The notes under the pieces: model-generated | What the model was told of the DNA's origin: nothing | Databases searched by the model: none | The model's input: only the letters and a program-made list of their open reading frames with translations | Program-made: the position numbers and the translations under genes | Shown here: positions 23,080 through 36,787 of the stretch, in pieces | Numbering within the stretch: position 1 is the stretch's first letter | How the letters are laid out: every line of letters begins with the position of its first letter | Source: Lycorma delicatula | Taxonomy: Eukaryota > Arthropoda > Insecta > Hemiptera > Fulgoridae | DNA: 64,000 nucleotides | Direction: 5' to 3' | Assembly (NCBI RefSeq): GCF_047948215.1 | Contig: NC_134460.1 | Coordinates: forward strand, 124,261,324-124,325,323

Positions 23080-23200
23080 TAACCTCTATGTCTTAGTGAT
23101 AGTGACAATGCCTTTCATAGAGAATATTCTAGGTTCAAATCCTGTTCATGTTTTTTTATTTTTCATTATTCATATGCTACAGTATAAGCCGTTATTGCTT
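23080..23200 (+). mobile_element. SINE copy, second tRNA-like family
   Basis: CTATGTCTTAGTGATAGTGA (box A region), then CCTTTCATAGAG and TCTAGGTTCAAATCCTG (box B). The head follows the widespread insect SINE pattern of a CAGAGTGGTAG block, CCTTTCAT and GGTTCGAATCC, with several substitutions. Confidence 0.6.
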
Positions 23201-23896
23201 AAAGAATAAATAATTAAAATATTCATTCATGTATACCACTTAAGATCAGAAATATTAAAATGATTCGATATACTTTTTCACTTAAATTTTTTTTATGTAT
23301 AAACATGTTTTGATTATGTAATTTAAATTATTTTATAACTTTTCTTTTCATTAAACCTATCCTCAGATAGTGCATAAATATTTAATATTATAAATATAAG
23401 AAACATCAGAATATGAAAAATACTGGAAAATCTAAAAAGAAATAAAAAAGCTTTAGCACGGTAAAATTTTAAGAACTTCTTAAAATGAATACTATATTCT
23501 CTTAAAATTTAAGACGCAGGAATTTTTACTTAATCTTAGGTAAATAATTTAAAATAATAAGATAAACTACATTATTTTTTAAATGACTTTAACTCTATTA
23601 TTATATTAACATAATTTTAAAAATACACAAATGAGAAAAATAGTTCTGTAATATTACCTTTTATTCACTTAATAAAAGATAATAAAAGTCTTCCATTAAG
23701 TCTGTGTTTTACATTAGTGGCTATCAAACACTTGTTTTTAATGTAATTCAATATGTAAACCCATGTCTTTATGTTATTATTTTATGGTGTATATCGTATT
23801 ACAATTTATGTTCAAGAAAAAGTAAGTTTATTTTTAAGTCTTTAATATTAACTTCATTTATGAACAAATTGTTATCTTTACAATATTTTAAGTAAC

Positions 23897-23931
<35 letters not shown>

Positions 23932-26180
23932 TAATAAATAGTCTACAAAACAAAATGATCAGCAAACCTAAACTTGATTGTGAATTAGTGACTGCTAAGA
24001 ATTTCTTCGAAATTAATGCTTAACACATATTTTTTTTATACAAAAACGAATCAATCTATACAGAATTTCAAAATCTAGTGTTTTTTTAATTAGAAAATAC
24101 TCAGTATTAATTAACTGAACTAAAGAATTCTTATTTGTTTTCATTGGTATTTTCATTAATTATAAAATTTTATTAATCATTAAATAGTAATAGTTAAAGA
24201 ATAGAATATAAATTTAAATGTTCTCCAAGCCGAATTATATACTCTACTATAACTGGTAACTTATTATAAAAAATAAAGGTGCCACTTTATTTCAAATCTG
24301 CAGGTACTGAATCAGAAGATCTGATAGCATGAAACTCTTTATCTTTCCCTGAAAGTAATTTTTAAAGCAATTTTAAAAATTCAAAAACTCAACCGGTAAT
24401 GAAAAATATGATATTTATATGCTTTAATAAGTATTCATAAAAAAATTCCCAAAATTTCATAAAAGTATATTAAAATGCTTTCAAAATCACAAATAGAATA
24501 TACAAAATTATCATAACAAAGCACACGTTGATAAAATTGCAACTCAAAAATACATACATTAAACTTTAATGTCTGCACAAAATACTCTATCAAATATGCA
24601 AAGTACATTCATTTTCAGTTATAAACAAAATGTATATCAGTATTAACCTTTCTAAAGAATCTCATAAAAATAAGGTAAATTTACAAAGATATTAACCACA
24701 CTGTATAAATTTTACCCACACCATAAATGAACTTAACACAAGTAAAATGAAATTTAAAATCAACACAAAACAGATCAAATATACCATTTGACCACACATT
24801 AAATTTTATAATCACTTTAAAAAAGTAACTTAACAGCAGGCCCTAAGTAAGGTGGTAAAATTTCATTTCCTTACAACCTGATAGTTTTGATACATCTGAA
24901 GGAGCAGCATATTAAATTATTTAAAGCAAGGTAAAATGTCAACAGACAAAGCTATAGTCTAATAACTAGAGATTACCAGAGTTAGAAACGACGGGTTAAG
25001 TTTAGTGCATCCTGTTGACTTTCAGATTTTAGTGGCTAATGATTGCAACTGTCAAAACCACTTTAAATAAGAAAAAGAAAATACTGCAGCATCATTTGCA
25101 ATATTGCTAAAGAATGACAAAGGATCAAAAAGATTCAATAAAAGCATATTTCCAATTATGTTTAAATATATATTATTTTATAAAGATGTCAAAATTATTT
25201 TGTCAAATTAATACATCAATTTTAAAAAAAAGAGTACTTTAAATAATAATCATTTAAATATTTTTTTAAACCTTTCAATAATCTACAAAATCTGAGGTTT
25301 CATATAATAAATTAAATCCATCAGCGTGTAAAATAAACTTTATTTAGTGCTTATGTTAGAAGGTAGTGTTTACCATATAGGTGTAACTATTTATTTCTCA
25401 GTCAAATAAATCAACTGTTCCTCTATTGAGTTTCATTAACAATTTTATTCTGTAAAACTGTTCTATTGTGTTTTAAATAAGGTATGTAAAGCAAATCGAT
25501 TGCTATTCCTTTTCCCTCCCTTTTATGAACTAGACAACATGATGATTCATTAAAACTGTTTTAATTTTACCAAACTTTAAAAAGATTTATCTTATGTAAA
25601 AATAAATTTTGAACGTATTATTAAAACAATAATTTAACTAAAATTTATTCAATGTAAAATTTATTATCTGATTATGTTAACCATATCAAATGCTGTGAAT
25701 TTGATGTGAATTTCATAAACTAAAATGAATACTAATTCATACTTACAAATTAGACGCCTTACTAAATGTTTTTAACATTGTACAGAAGGTCAAGCTTTGA
25801 TACCAAAATTTAGTTAACAATTACAAATGGAATTGTCATATAGCTTAGTTACAGTATATAATCTACATTAAGAGTTCAAAGAATTTATGCGATTTCAATT
25901 GGTTGTCACTAAAAATAACTGTTATGCATTGTTCATGTTCAGTAACTTTTTAATTTTATTTTATTCCATAGTATTTAAATTGTCTCTTTCTCTATTGATG
26001 AGGATTATCTTTATGCTATTAAATTCATTCATGTGTTTAAATCATATTTTTTATTTATTAATCTGAATCAGTAGTTGTCTTAATAAAACCAGTTTATTCA
26101 TAAAGTGTATTTAATAAATAAATGTTTATATTACATAGAATAATCTATCAAAATATATCTATAAAAATTTTTATAAATGT
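23201..26180. other. AT-rich stretch with long poly-T
   Basis: No exon was recognised. A ~30-base T-run occupies 23899-23928. The patch at 24830-25070 is a little richer in G/C but has stops in all frames. Confidence 0.4.
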
Positions 26181-26323
26181 CAACTCAGGCGGTGGCATGC
26201 CCTTTTTAAAGATCAAAGGTTCAGTTCCCAACAAGGATCTGGAATATTTATAACAACTCCACCTCAATATAGTTTACTAATGATATCAGCAGTTGATGAG
26301 GCTTAAATAAAAAAAAAGTAAAA
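26181..26323 (+). mobile_element. SINE copy, second tRNA-like family, with A-tail
   Basis: A tRNA-like head (GGCGGTGGCATGCCC, then AAAGGTTCAGTTCCC) is followed by a ~70-base body ending GATGAGGCTTAAATAAAAAA and an A-rich tail. The head-body-tail order indicates a complete though diverged SINE. Confidence 0.55.
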
Positions 26324-26399
26324 ATTAAAAGGGTTTTACAAATTAAAAAGAAAACTATTCTATTATGACAAAGAAATATTAATTAAACATATATAAATA

Positions 26400-27975
26400 A
26401 GTCTAGAAATAGAAGAAAATTTCAAGAAACAGGACCACATGATTCTTTTACAAAGCAATCGAACACCAAAACTAATGATACACAACACAAAGCCTTAACT
26501 TTCGAAGGAACAACCGAACACAAGCACTTAACAACCAAGAGAACTGCGAGATTCTAGAAAAATATTTTGAAGAACTACTAAACTGTCAAACACCTCAAAA
26601 CAGACTGAAGTTTAGGTAATCAACCCCCAACCCGGGATCTTCCACCACCACAGAGGATAAAATCGGGAAAGTGATCAACTCTCTTAAGAACAATAAAGCA
26701 TCAGGAGAGGGCAGAGTCATTGCAAAACTATGAAAACTGGCAGATAAAACATTCATATCCAGAACCACTGAATTCTTCAAAAAGATTTGAGAAGACAGAA
26801 TACCAGAAGACTACATATTAGTAAAGTATGGGGTAGACAAAATCTGATTACACTGACTCTAATCAATACCACTCCTACTAAGAGTGATATTAACTATTTT
26901 AGTTAAATTCAGAGGAGAAATTAACAAACCACTCAAAATCAGAACAGGACTTCAACAAGGAGATAGTTTATCTCAAACATCCCTCAGCGTTGTTCTAGAC
27001 AAAATTATGAAGGCCTCCTGGGAGAAAAATAGCTCAGCACTATGTCAGGAACTCAAAACAAGGTCTTAAAGTCAAATGCTTAGTCTTTGCAGATGACAGC
27101 TCTGCTAATGGAAACCAAACAAGAAGCAATTGCTCAAATCAATAAACTTAAAGAAATTGCCAAGAGAACGAGCTTGAAAATTTCTTTTTCAAAAACCAAA
27201 ATGATGACTAGCCACAGAGATCATTCAAAAAAGAGTAGAAACAAAATATAGAAAAAACAAAATGGTAAACCAATTTAAATATTTAAGAAATATCATAAAC
27301 TTTAATCGAGGAGAAGAAACTCAAACTAGATAAACAAAATTTCATAATTAAGAATATTTATAACACGAAAACTCTGTCCACCAACACCAAGGTCAAACAT
27401 TACAACTCCTTAGTTAAGCTAGAAATCCTGTACGGCATAGAGACAGCTATCTTACCCAATCTAAAAAATCTTCTAAAAAATCAAAAGAAGAATAATGAGA
27501 AGAATTCATAGACCCACAATCACAGAACAAGGATGCAGCTTAAAATCGAACATAGAAGTATATGAAAAACTAAAAAACCTAGAAACCTTAATGCAAAAGA
27601 AAAGACTAATATTCTACAAACACATAGTTAGAATGAGCCCTTCTAAAATCAACAAACAAATTTTTGAAAAACTATTCAACATGAAAAGTATGGGAGATTA
27701 CACCAAACAAATCAATGAATGCCAAAAACTTAAAATTAATGACGAATACTGCTTAAATACAGAAGAATTTAGAAAATGCTTCAACAAATTTAAGGTTCTT
27801 GTGGGAGATAAGAAAAACACACTGACAAAAAAATGGACTTCAGAAAGGAAAGCACTTCAGTCTGAAAGAATGAAAGACCTATGGAAAAGGAAGAAAGAAC
27901 AGAACAGAGACAAAAGGAAATGATATTTGCGTGGTCCCTAGTTGGCCTGTTCACACTCAAAAAAAAAGAGCAAAA
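26400..27975 (+). mobile_element. LINE (non-LTR retrotransposon), internally deleted
   Basis: Plus-strand frames match a LINE reverse transcriptase in order. ILEKYFEELLNCQTP is at ~26550; then KIGKVINSLKNNKASGEG (~26660-26712), the conserved RT segment; then IRTGLQQGDSLSQTS (~26940-26985), equivalent to the GLxQGDxLSP motif. The FADD catalytic motif (reading FADDSS) is at ~27086 and LKISFSKTKMMT at ~27176. Between EDRIPEDYIL (~26815) and FRGEINKPLKIRTGL (~26910) most of the central palm is missing, so the copy is internally deleted. A 142-residue open piece at 27495-27923 covers the C-terminus (MRRIHRP, KRLIFYKHIVRMSPSK, then a Lys/Glu/Arg-rich tail). The copy ends in an A-run at ~27960-27968. 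It cannot encode an active enzyme. Confidence 0.85.
27495..27923 (+). pseudogene. LINE C-terminal domain, open 142-residue piece
   Basis: This is the longest open frame in the window. RRIHRPT corresponds to the KIERRIL-RxxxGP block of insect LINE C-termini. RLIFYKHIVRM (about residues 38-48) is the RxxFFGHIxRM motif. The last ~45 residues are strongly basic with ERMKDLWKRKKEQ. The same order appears in the LINE tail at 395-1006, where the C-terminal block also begins SDRM and turns basic. The role of this post-RT domain is unknown; nucleic-acid binding is a guess from its charge. It has no separate promoter or start context and is part of the dead LINE. Confidence 0.7.
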
Positions 27976-30900
27976 ATATTTTTAAAATAATAAACTCAAA
28001 TATATAGTAAAACATTTAACAAAAGATAAAATAGTTAATTAGATAATTTAACTGACTGGTAATAAGGTTTCCCCAACTCACTTATAACAAAGACATATAT
28101 TTATCATCAGCATTTTCCATGTTAGTGTGTTACTTTACACTATCTGAGCCAGTCCTCTTAATGAATGTGATACATAAAGCATCTGAAGTACAAGTAACAT
28201 TAATAACAACTATTTTCACTGAGAGTAATGAAGTTTACTAAGAATCAATCCTTGTGGTGAACAGAATGAAGATAACAATTATAGGGCTAAATATCATCTG
28301 CATTTTGGCTTGCCTGGCATGCAGATATGTGATATTATATTCAGCTCATAGGACAAGAAAATGTGAAACAGATTCACTTCTCACGTTCATTAATAAGCCT
28401 GACATTGGAAACTTGTTGTTTGAAATTGCTATGCCTTTTTCATAAGTGACCTGTACATCATGTACAACTAAATACAATATTATTATTTACTAAATAATTT
28501 CTAAAAGCCATTCAAAAAATTCTAACCTTCGTACTGTCTAACAGGTAAAAAACAACTAATGTAAAACAGTCATTAAACTTTCATTTTTATTTGGCAATTA
28601 CAAAAATCCTATCTAAACTCACAAAAAACTGAGGAAAACTGGATTAAAAATTAAAGAAATGAATCAGTTTACAATATACTTTGATATACAATTTTTTTAC
28701 CATTAAACAATACAGAACTATTGTAATAGGCCAATTATAAAATAATCTTTTAAAGAAAAAAATATTTTCATTTCCAATGAATATTAGTTGCAATTAATGT
28801 ATTTTTAATTTAAACAAAAATTTTAAGGAATAAAGATATTTGTTTTTTACTTAAATGTATAAGTTATCAGTCAAAAGCCCATTTGGTTTTAATCAAACTT
28901 GATATTGGATCCGATTCCCAGCAAGTCATTCATTTTACTATCATTTTGTCCATCTCATCTTTCTCATTAAAATATATGTGAAATATTAATAATAAAAATG
29001 AAAATATGCTAACCTCAATTGTTATGCCCCATGAAGCTAAGTAACACTATTGAAGCTTATTAAAAAGAAGTACAGCCAAAGAATTAAGGGATTAACGGCT
29101 AGTTCATTTTCTAATATAAAAAAATATTATTCTAATAAATTTAAAGCAATACAACAATTAATTATAATTATAATACAATAGCAAACACGTTCCTTACTTT
29201 TGTGTAATATTAACTAATTTATAAGCTTTGCTTATAAAATGAAATTGCAGCTAAAATTCAACTGCTACTGCAAAATGTTTTATTATATAAATTGACAAAG
29301 CAATTAAATTTCAATTTATCACTAGACAGAATAAAAACTCTGTTATACAGTCAAAAAATACATGAAGAACTGAATAAAAACAATATATTTATAAGGTGAT
29401 AAATAGTAAAAATCATTGTTATATCATTATTCAAATAAGAGTGTATAAATGTATCCAATCTTTTTTTCATGATAAATACTTGTTACAATAAATTGTATAG
29501 AAACAATTATATTTATAAATTTATGTAAATAAATAACTTCTAATTTTATGTTATATATAAATATATGTATTTATAAATGTAATTAATAATTGTAAAAATT
29601 AAAGTAAAAAAATTATGCATTATGTTATAAAGCTGTTAACATCGCTTGTTTATTATGTAACCATGTTGCATACACTTACCTAAACTTACTTTACAGGTTT
29701 AGATCACATGATTTCTCTCCAGAGGTTAGTGATAATAATTGTCTTGTCATTAGCGAAAAAATGATCATCTGTAGTTCAGGTTTATACCACATCCACACAC
29801 TGCATCAAATGGTAAAGATTCTGAATTCCTTCACACGCACAAGAAGATGTCGTCCATCCATAGGGAACAATTGCCACTTTAATAGGGAACAATTAGTTGT
29901 TATCTTGACAGCCCAGTTTTCAGGTTACTTTGTGTTCTCCAGAAAGAGTATGCCAAATCTTCTCTTAAAGGAATAAGAGTAGGATGAACCTTGGTATTCC
30001 ATTTTTGACTATTTTCACTCACACAAACAATGTGTAAAAATATAGAATTTTTACATTCTCAATAAGAACAAAGAAACAACTTGGCATTATTACAACTAAT
30101 TTTATAAATACATTATGTAATTATCTTTAACCCACAGAAAAATCATATTCTGTTGGACATAGATTTGGTCAAATCTGAGAACCTCCTGAAAATTTTCCAA
30201 CTCATTCAGAAAGTGTTCAGAATAAAAGAGAAAGCAGTCAAAGATATGTAATTGGGAACTGGATGGAAACTTCCATGGAAAGGTTGAATGTTGTTTTTCA
30301 GACTTTAAAGGGTGAACATATCTAAATAAGTATTATATATTCATACCAAAGAAGTTCCTTTTAGTTACAACAGAGGGCTAACCAGATTGCCATGAGTTAG
30401 ATTGGTTAAGTATCTCTGTGATATTTGAACCAATTTTTGGTTGTGTTTTGGAATACGCAATTCCTTTGTGAAATCCATATTAATTACATTCTTAAATTAG
30501 AAAAGATTTGAATAAGTATTTGGGTTAAAACTTTTTTTGGGGGTTCAGGGTCTCTTGTCCAATCCACTCAAGTGAGATTGTTTTGTGATGTTTAACATTG
30601 AAAGTTCAGCAGGATGTTTTATCCTGACAGTTATTCTGCAGTGTTTTCAATTATTTCACTAATTCAGCATATGTTTTATCATTTAGTTTTGCTTGTTTCA
30701 TCTCAAAATCAAAGAACACAATCTCCAAATTTGATTTTTTTACATCTCAATGTAAATCTTTTACAATTTACATATTTTTTTAAAAAATTCAAAAAATAAC
30801 AATTTTTACTCTCTTCTTTTATGAAATCCATGTCTATAACATTTACAGTAAAAATCCTGACACTCATCGATTCCTGAGAATAATTTAAAATTGTTTTACT

Positions 30901-33158
30901 GTTAAATCATTAATTAATCAAAATCTTTGCAAATGAGTCAATTAATTTTTAATTCCTATTTTTATTTTCATTTATACCTAATTATTTTAAATTAAAAATT
31001 ATAATTTTAGTTGTTTTCCTTTGCATATATTTTTTTTAATTTCAGGGTATTTTTTTATATTTATACTAGTATTTGTAAAATATTCTGCAAAATGAAATAT
31101 CATGAATTACTGTGTCAAGAAGCAAGTTTTGGAAGATATTCACTTTACATGAATCAAATATAAACTGGAGATTTTTTAAATATGAACTAAACCTACATAA
31201 CCTATTAAAAAACTGAACAATTTCTCCAGATCATGAGAATTGTGTTTAGTAGTTACAGAACACAATATAATGATAGCATAAAAGCTTCACCGAATTCAGG
31301 TACAGTCAATTTAAACCCCTTGACTAAGCCTGCTGTTACTGTATGTTAGACTATGATGTACAGCAAAAATGCAAGAGGGTGAACAGCATTTAAGATCCAG
31401 ACTGGCTCTCTTTAACATGCGAGAAGAAAGGCAATAGCTTCTATTTAGGCAAGATAATCTGTATAAATCACATTCAGTACTCCAGAAGGTTCACACTGAA
31501 TTAAATGGCAGTTAAATGACTGTGGTGTAATAATCAGAGCTTAGGTAGTAGAATATGATTTTATACATCCTGCCAAGGGTAATTTAAGGTTATTTCTTCC
31601 ATAAACTGTTGCTGAGCTGGAAGCCCAAAACTGGGTATTGAAGCAGTTGTGTATTATTGGTCTGTTTTGGTATTATTGGAAATAAATAATATTGTCGATT
31701 GAAAAATAGCTACGTTTTAATTCCTTTTGCTGTTTGGAATGTACAAACTGTATTCATGAGTGCATACATACCCTAGAATTGATCAGAAATTCTAGGCTGC
31801 ACACCAGAATTGACCAGAGATCTGGTTCAACACTATCTTACAGATACAATGTCACATCACTAACACTGTTTTTAAGGCTATGCCTTAAGATTATGCACAA
31901 TATTACCTCAATAGAAATCTTGATTCAAATCATTAAAAAAAAATCTCAAAAGTAAATCAACACTGCAGTTTCAAGTACTCAACATCAGATAATTATCTGC
32001 AGTTATTGAGCAATTTACCATCATGATGTATGTCATCATTGTTATCGGTTTAAAGCATTTCTCCACCAACATGTTGTTCAACCCCTACATACATTGTATA
32101 TTAACATGCAATACAAATTCTATGATAATTTTATTAATTGTTCTCATCGACCAGTATTAACACTACCATTGGTGAAACAAAAACAGATTGATAATACTTT
32201 TAACTATCAAATTAATATTAATACAATAGATGATTTGTTACAAATGAACCACAAGATGGGATTTCTGTTACTTTTAAGGATATTTTACTACTTAAATATT
32301 AAAGGCAAATAACTTATAAAACTGATGATTTGCAGTAGCTCTTATTTCATAAGTAATTACATTGTTTTCATGAACAATTTCAACATCAGTTTCATTAGTA
32401 AAGTTCATAATTACAATTTAGGAGCATTTTCTGAAAGGGGTTTGGAGAAAAGGTAGTATTTCTGTTTTGATTCATAAAAATTTTAATTTTAGAATAAGTT
32501 AGATTTTTTAAAATAAAGTCTCCATTTAAAGTGTTTGAACATGTTATGGTTGAAGTAATGAATAATAAATTTAAAAATTTACCAATAATTTTTTTTTCTT
32601 TTGTATCAATTTATTAAACCCCCATTTTCTAGTTATGATATTTTATGAAAATTTGAGGGATTTTTATCAAAGTTAAAGAAGGAAATAAAGAATAAATTTT
32701 GCTTAATATATAATTGAGAGTAGTTTCAAAATAAGTAAAATTTTTAACAATATTGAGTCCAAAAACGCGGTTTGGATTTCTAAAAATAAAGGTCCACAGA
32801 CAAAGTAATATTTCACATTCAAATGACTGCATTGATTAAATAATTACAAATATTAACCCAGAATTTACTATTACTGAAATACATTACATGAGGCATTTAA
32901 GATCATAATACTTAAGTGATTAAATTTGCCAAAGGTCCTTAATAAAATACTTATAAACAAGAGAAATTTTAATCAGTATAAATTAATAACATGATTTTTT
33001 TATTACTGAGATAAACATTAACATCAATATATTTTTAAAAAATACTGCACAAATGATAAGTTTGAATGATTTTTTTTCTTTTCCTCTTAATGTTAGCGTT
33101 CCCACATTCATTCAAATTAAAATAAAAACTACTTTTTAGAGAAAATAGCTATATAAAT
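27976..33158. other. Long stretch without recognised gene
   Basis: About 5.2 kb. Patches at 28040-28450, 29690-30000, 30130-30620 and 31250-32060 are less A/T-rich and look like old unique or repeat sequence, but no homologous domain was recognised on either strand and no open frame exceeds 75 codons. Confidence 0.4.
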
Positions 33159-33474
33159 TTTTTTCCCTGTGTACATTGCAATCTGTTCAACTAGTGAATA
33201 AGTAAACCCCCTCATGATCCAATGCGATGAGGATGATATGTAAATGAGGTGTAGTCTTGTACAGACTCAGGCCAACCATCCCCTAGACATGTGGTTAATT
33301 GAACCCCAATCACCAAAGTATACCAGTATCCACTGTCTAGTATTCAAATCCATGTAAAAACAGTTGCTTTTATATGGTATCTTTTACTATTATTTGAACC
33401 TCAGAACCTATGACTTTGAAAATCAGCTGTTACACTGATTTGTGATGAGTTAACCACTAGACCAGCCCAGTGGG
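33159..33474 (-). mobile_element. tRNA-derived SINE, long copy
   Basis: On the minus strand the element starts near 33474 with box A GCTGGTCTAGTGGTTAA and box B-like GAGGTTCAAAT. It continues through GACAGTGGATACTGGTA and ACCACATGTCTAGGG, and ends with TTCACTAGTTGAACAGATT and an A-run at about 33158-33164. Most of this is shared with the plus-strand copy at 42664-42970, including the 3' domain. About 315 bp long. Confidence 0.8.
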
Positions 33475-36392
33475 CAGGCTATATTTAATATCAAAACGAG
33501 CTAATCAATTTCTTTTTAATAACAGCTTTTAAAAAAAAAATGACTGATAAATAATATGACTAAAAAATTACATTAACAAAAATTTATTTTAAACACGGTT
33601 AATAAAATAGGAACGTGGAAAATTATTAAAAACGAGAAAATGTTTCAAAGATTAATGCAAAACTTCTAATTTTTTATAGAATTGAACAGGAAATGGAGAT
33701 AGCTAAACTTTAATAATTATTTTATAAACACACAAACAATCCAATTAGTGGTTCACATTTATTTAATTCTTTAATTGAAACTACAAGAGTAAAAATTAAT
33801 TAGCTCTAATATCCATGAAATTTTTAACAAGTGAAAGAACAAAATAATAAAACATTTAAAAAACAAAAAATTGAGATAACTGTTTGAAGAAAAGGTTGGT
33901 GAAATAAAGAAACCCCTTGATTTTTCTAATAAATCATTCATTAATAACAGGTATTTTTCCTAACAAATATTCTACTAATAAAACAACTTAAGGGAAAGTG
34001 ACATGAAATTACTGATTATTGCATTAGCTTCTTACCAGTTTAGCAGAAGATAAGTAAAGTTATTTGTTCTAACTACAATATTATTTTGAGAAAACAACTT
34101 TTTTTAAGAAATAATATGGATTTCAAAAATGTAACTCTTCAGAGGGGTTAATTTCCTATGAGAATTTATATCAGATGCCTAGGATGATCACAGGAGACAG
34201 TTGCTGCTTTCTATAATATCTGTAGGCTTACGATTGTGTGACCCAATTTATACATTTGACAACTAAAATTCCACAAAATTAGAGGAATGTAAAACTCATG
34301 ATTCAGGTTGTATACTGCAAAGAAATTTTAAGGATGGAATATTATTATATGCTGCTCTGAAGATAAAATCTCATTAAATTTTAATCTGTGCGATTTAATA
34401 CACAAGCTTAACTTCTACTATGATTAAATTTGCTGATATCAGACAGATGATATAACACTCTGGAGAGAAAATTACAAACCATTTAAGAATAATAATAATA
34501 ACAGATCCTCCAAGCAGATGGTATTCATTTAAATTATAATAAAGTTCTTGCCTTTTCAACTCTGGAAAATAAAATAATTCTCTGTTGTAGATAATGAAAT
34601 GAATTCTTGAGCGTATGTAGTTTTTTTGTTAATGATTTTAAAGACATAGAATGAATTTTGAAATTAAAAAATTCACGATATTAAGTAAGTAGAGCTTTAT
34701 CTTCAATATAATGAGTAAACCTGTCTACTATGCACACTTCTGTAGTATTTTTAGGCCTGGAATTATTTTTGGGGGTAATTCAACCTACAGTAAAAATTTT
34801 AAAACCAATAAGAAAAAGGCAGTTATGTCACACTGGCTGTAGGCAAACCTGTAAGTTTTAAGCATTTCAGCTTTGTACATTTTAGAAACTAACATTTGTA
34901 GAAAAAATACTGTCAATTAATTAAATCATCAACTAAATATAAATAATAATTCATAAATGACATCATCAAATACTCTATTCACAGATGCCTCATATATATG
35001 GGCATGAAAATAATGTACTTCCATTATTACGTAAGAAAATTACATTTAAAATTTTAGAAAAGCATTAAAAGAATTGTTAAACAATGTATGAAGAGCAATA
35101 ATGATATGAATGAAAATGTAATTTATTGATAGGCTTCTATGTTCAAAATATTCATGCACATCAATAAAAAATCCAAACTTATATAATCTGTATAATTTTA
35201 AATGTTCAAAAATATTTTTTTGTTTTATCAGATATTAAAGTTATATATTTTTCATGGCTTGTCACATATGACAAGAGAATAAAGAACTCTGCTTTGACTA
35301 ATTAGTATCAATATGTTTAAAAATATAAAAACGTTTACTTTACAGAAGAACACAAATAAATAGCAAGATTTCAAGGCTAGCTCATAAAAATATAAAATTC
35401 AATCAAAAAAAAAATATGTAATTGAAAACAATATCTAAAGATCAAATAAAATTAAAAGATTTAAAACAGAAAAAAACTACCTAATTGCAATATTAATAAA
35501 AACTACCTAAAATAAAACTTGTAAACCAACTTATCCTGCCCTTCAGATCTTAGTCTTGATTTTTAATTATAACTTTTACAAAAATTTGTTATTTATTTTC
35601 AATTGGTATCTGATCAACCAATTGTATCTGATCACTTCTGCAGTTGAACAAAAACTGAGGGTAGTCAAATTTCAGAATGTCTAAAATCTAAGAAAGTAAA
35701 ATAAATACAGCCTATATAAGTTTCAAATTTCTCTGAATATTTAATAAACTTAATACAGATTTTCCTGTTTATAAATTATTGAAGTTTAATAATTTAATTT
35801 CTGAATTTAAATTTACTCTTTATTTCGGATTTTATGAGGAACAGAAAAACTGTCTTCACTCAGTAGGCACCTCAGTCAATGGTGTAGCTTCTTGACCAAC
35901 CTCTAGAAAAGGATTCGGCCATACTACAGGCAGGCACATCAGGTTGCTTTCCCAGTGTGCTTCAATAAAAAGCATTGTCTGTCCTGTTGGGAATTACAAG
36001 AATCCTGCAGATTGAATTGGAATGACAGTAGACTCACTTCCCAGCTATATCATTCAAAATGGAATAAAGTTAAAAGAAAGGAAGTTATCACGTTGCGTAA
36101 ATGTAAGCAAATTAGTTTACAATCTTTCCCAGGATCTAGAGTAACAGTTTTTGAGAAGGTGATTGCTCCTTTCTCTTTCTTTCACTTTCTCTTACCTTTT
36201 ATTAAATCCTCCTTGAATTATCTGCACATCATCATATATAAAATACAACACATATATATGTTAATTTAATATATATACATATAGTTTTTATTTAAATATA
36301 CACATTCAGTTAATTTTTACTGTAGATTATAACACATATGTACCAATTACAGTACACAGCAACTTTTCCATAATGCCTATGTATACTAACTG
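33475..36392. other. AT-rich stretch, no gene recognised
   Basis: No exon or element was recognised. A 104-residue plus-strand frame at 35955-36269 lies in a less A/T-rich patch (35820-36200) but shows no known motif and ends in low-complexity sequence. Confidence 0.4.
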
Positions 36393-36452
36393 TGGTACAC
36401 ACAGCAAACCTGCTGCACCCTGCAAACCACCGCTGCAAATTGGTGTGTACCA
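36393..36452. repeat. Hairpin with perfect 10-base arms
   Basis: TGGTACACAC (36393-36402) and GTGTGTACCA (36443-36452) are perfect inverted repeats. The 40-base loop is C-rich (CTGCTGCACCCTGC and similar). It lies ~340 bases before the piggyBac relic and might belong to its terminal region, but that is not shown. Confidence 0.6.
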
Positions 36453-36787
36453 AATTAGGTGTAGATGTCATAAATAACTCTGAGAGCCATACAGTTTAAA
36501 ACTATATTTCATTTTATCATTACTCTCTGTATATGTTCCAAAGAAGAAAACTATGTTTTTGTGTTCTAGAAAAGTATATTTGGATTACAACAAATTAAAT
36601 CAATACGGCACTGTTCTCAAATCGTGAATACTGATGATTTGAATTATTCTTCATGTTAGGTTTTGTTTGGCTTTCAACCTTTTGTTTGTTTTGGTCAAAG
36701 CTGTTTAGTTTTAAAGTTTGTTTTTCGTTTATATTTCAGTTTACCTTTTTTAATTAATTTATAATTGTATTTGTGACGTCTTAAAAT

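Noticed and set aside
29690..30000. Possible exon with a GTAAGT-like donor on the minus strand (near 29695)
   Set aside because: The minus-strand frame is interrupted by stops and shows no recognised domain; a GTAAGT string alone is common in this composition.
35955..36269. 104-residue plus-strand frame as a gene
   Set aside because: No known motif, no convincing splice or start context, and a low-complexity C-terminus. It could be a chance frame in an old repeat.
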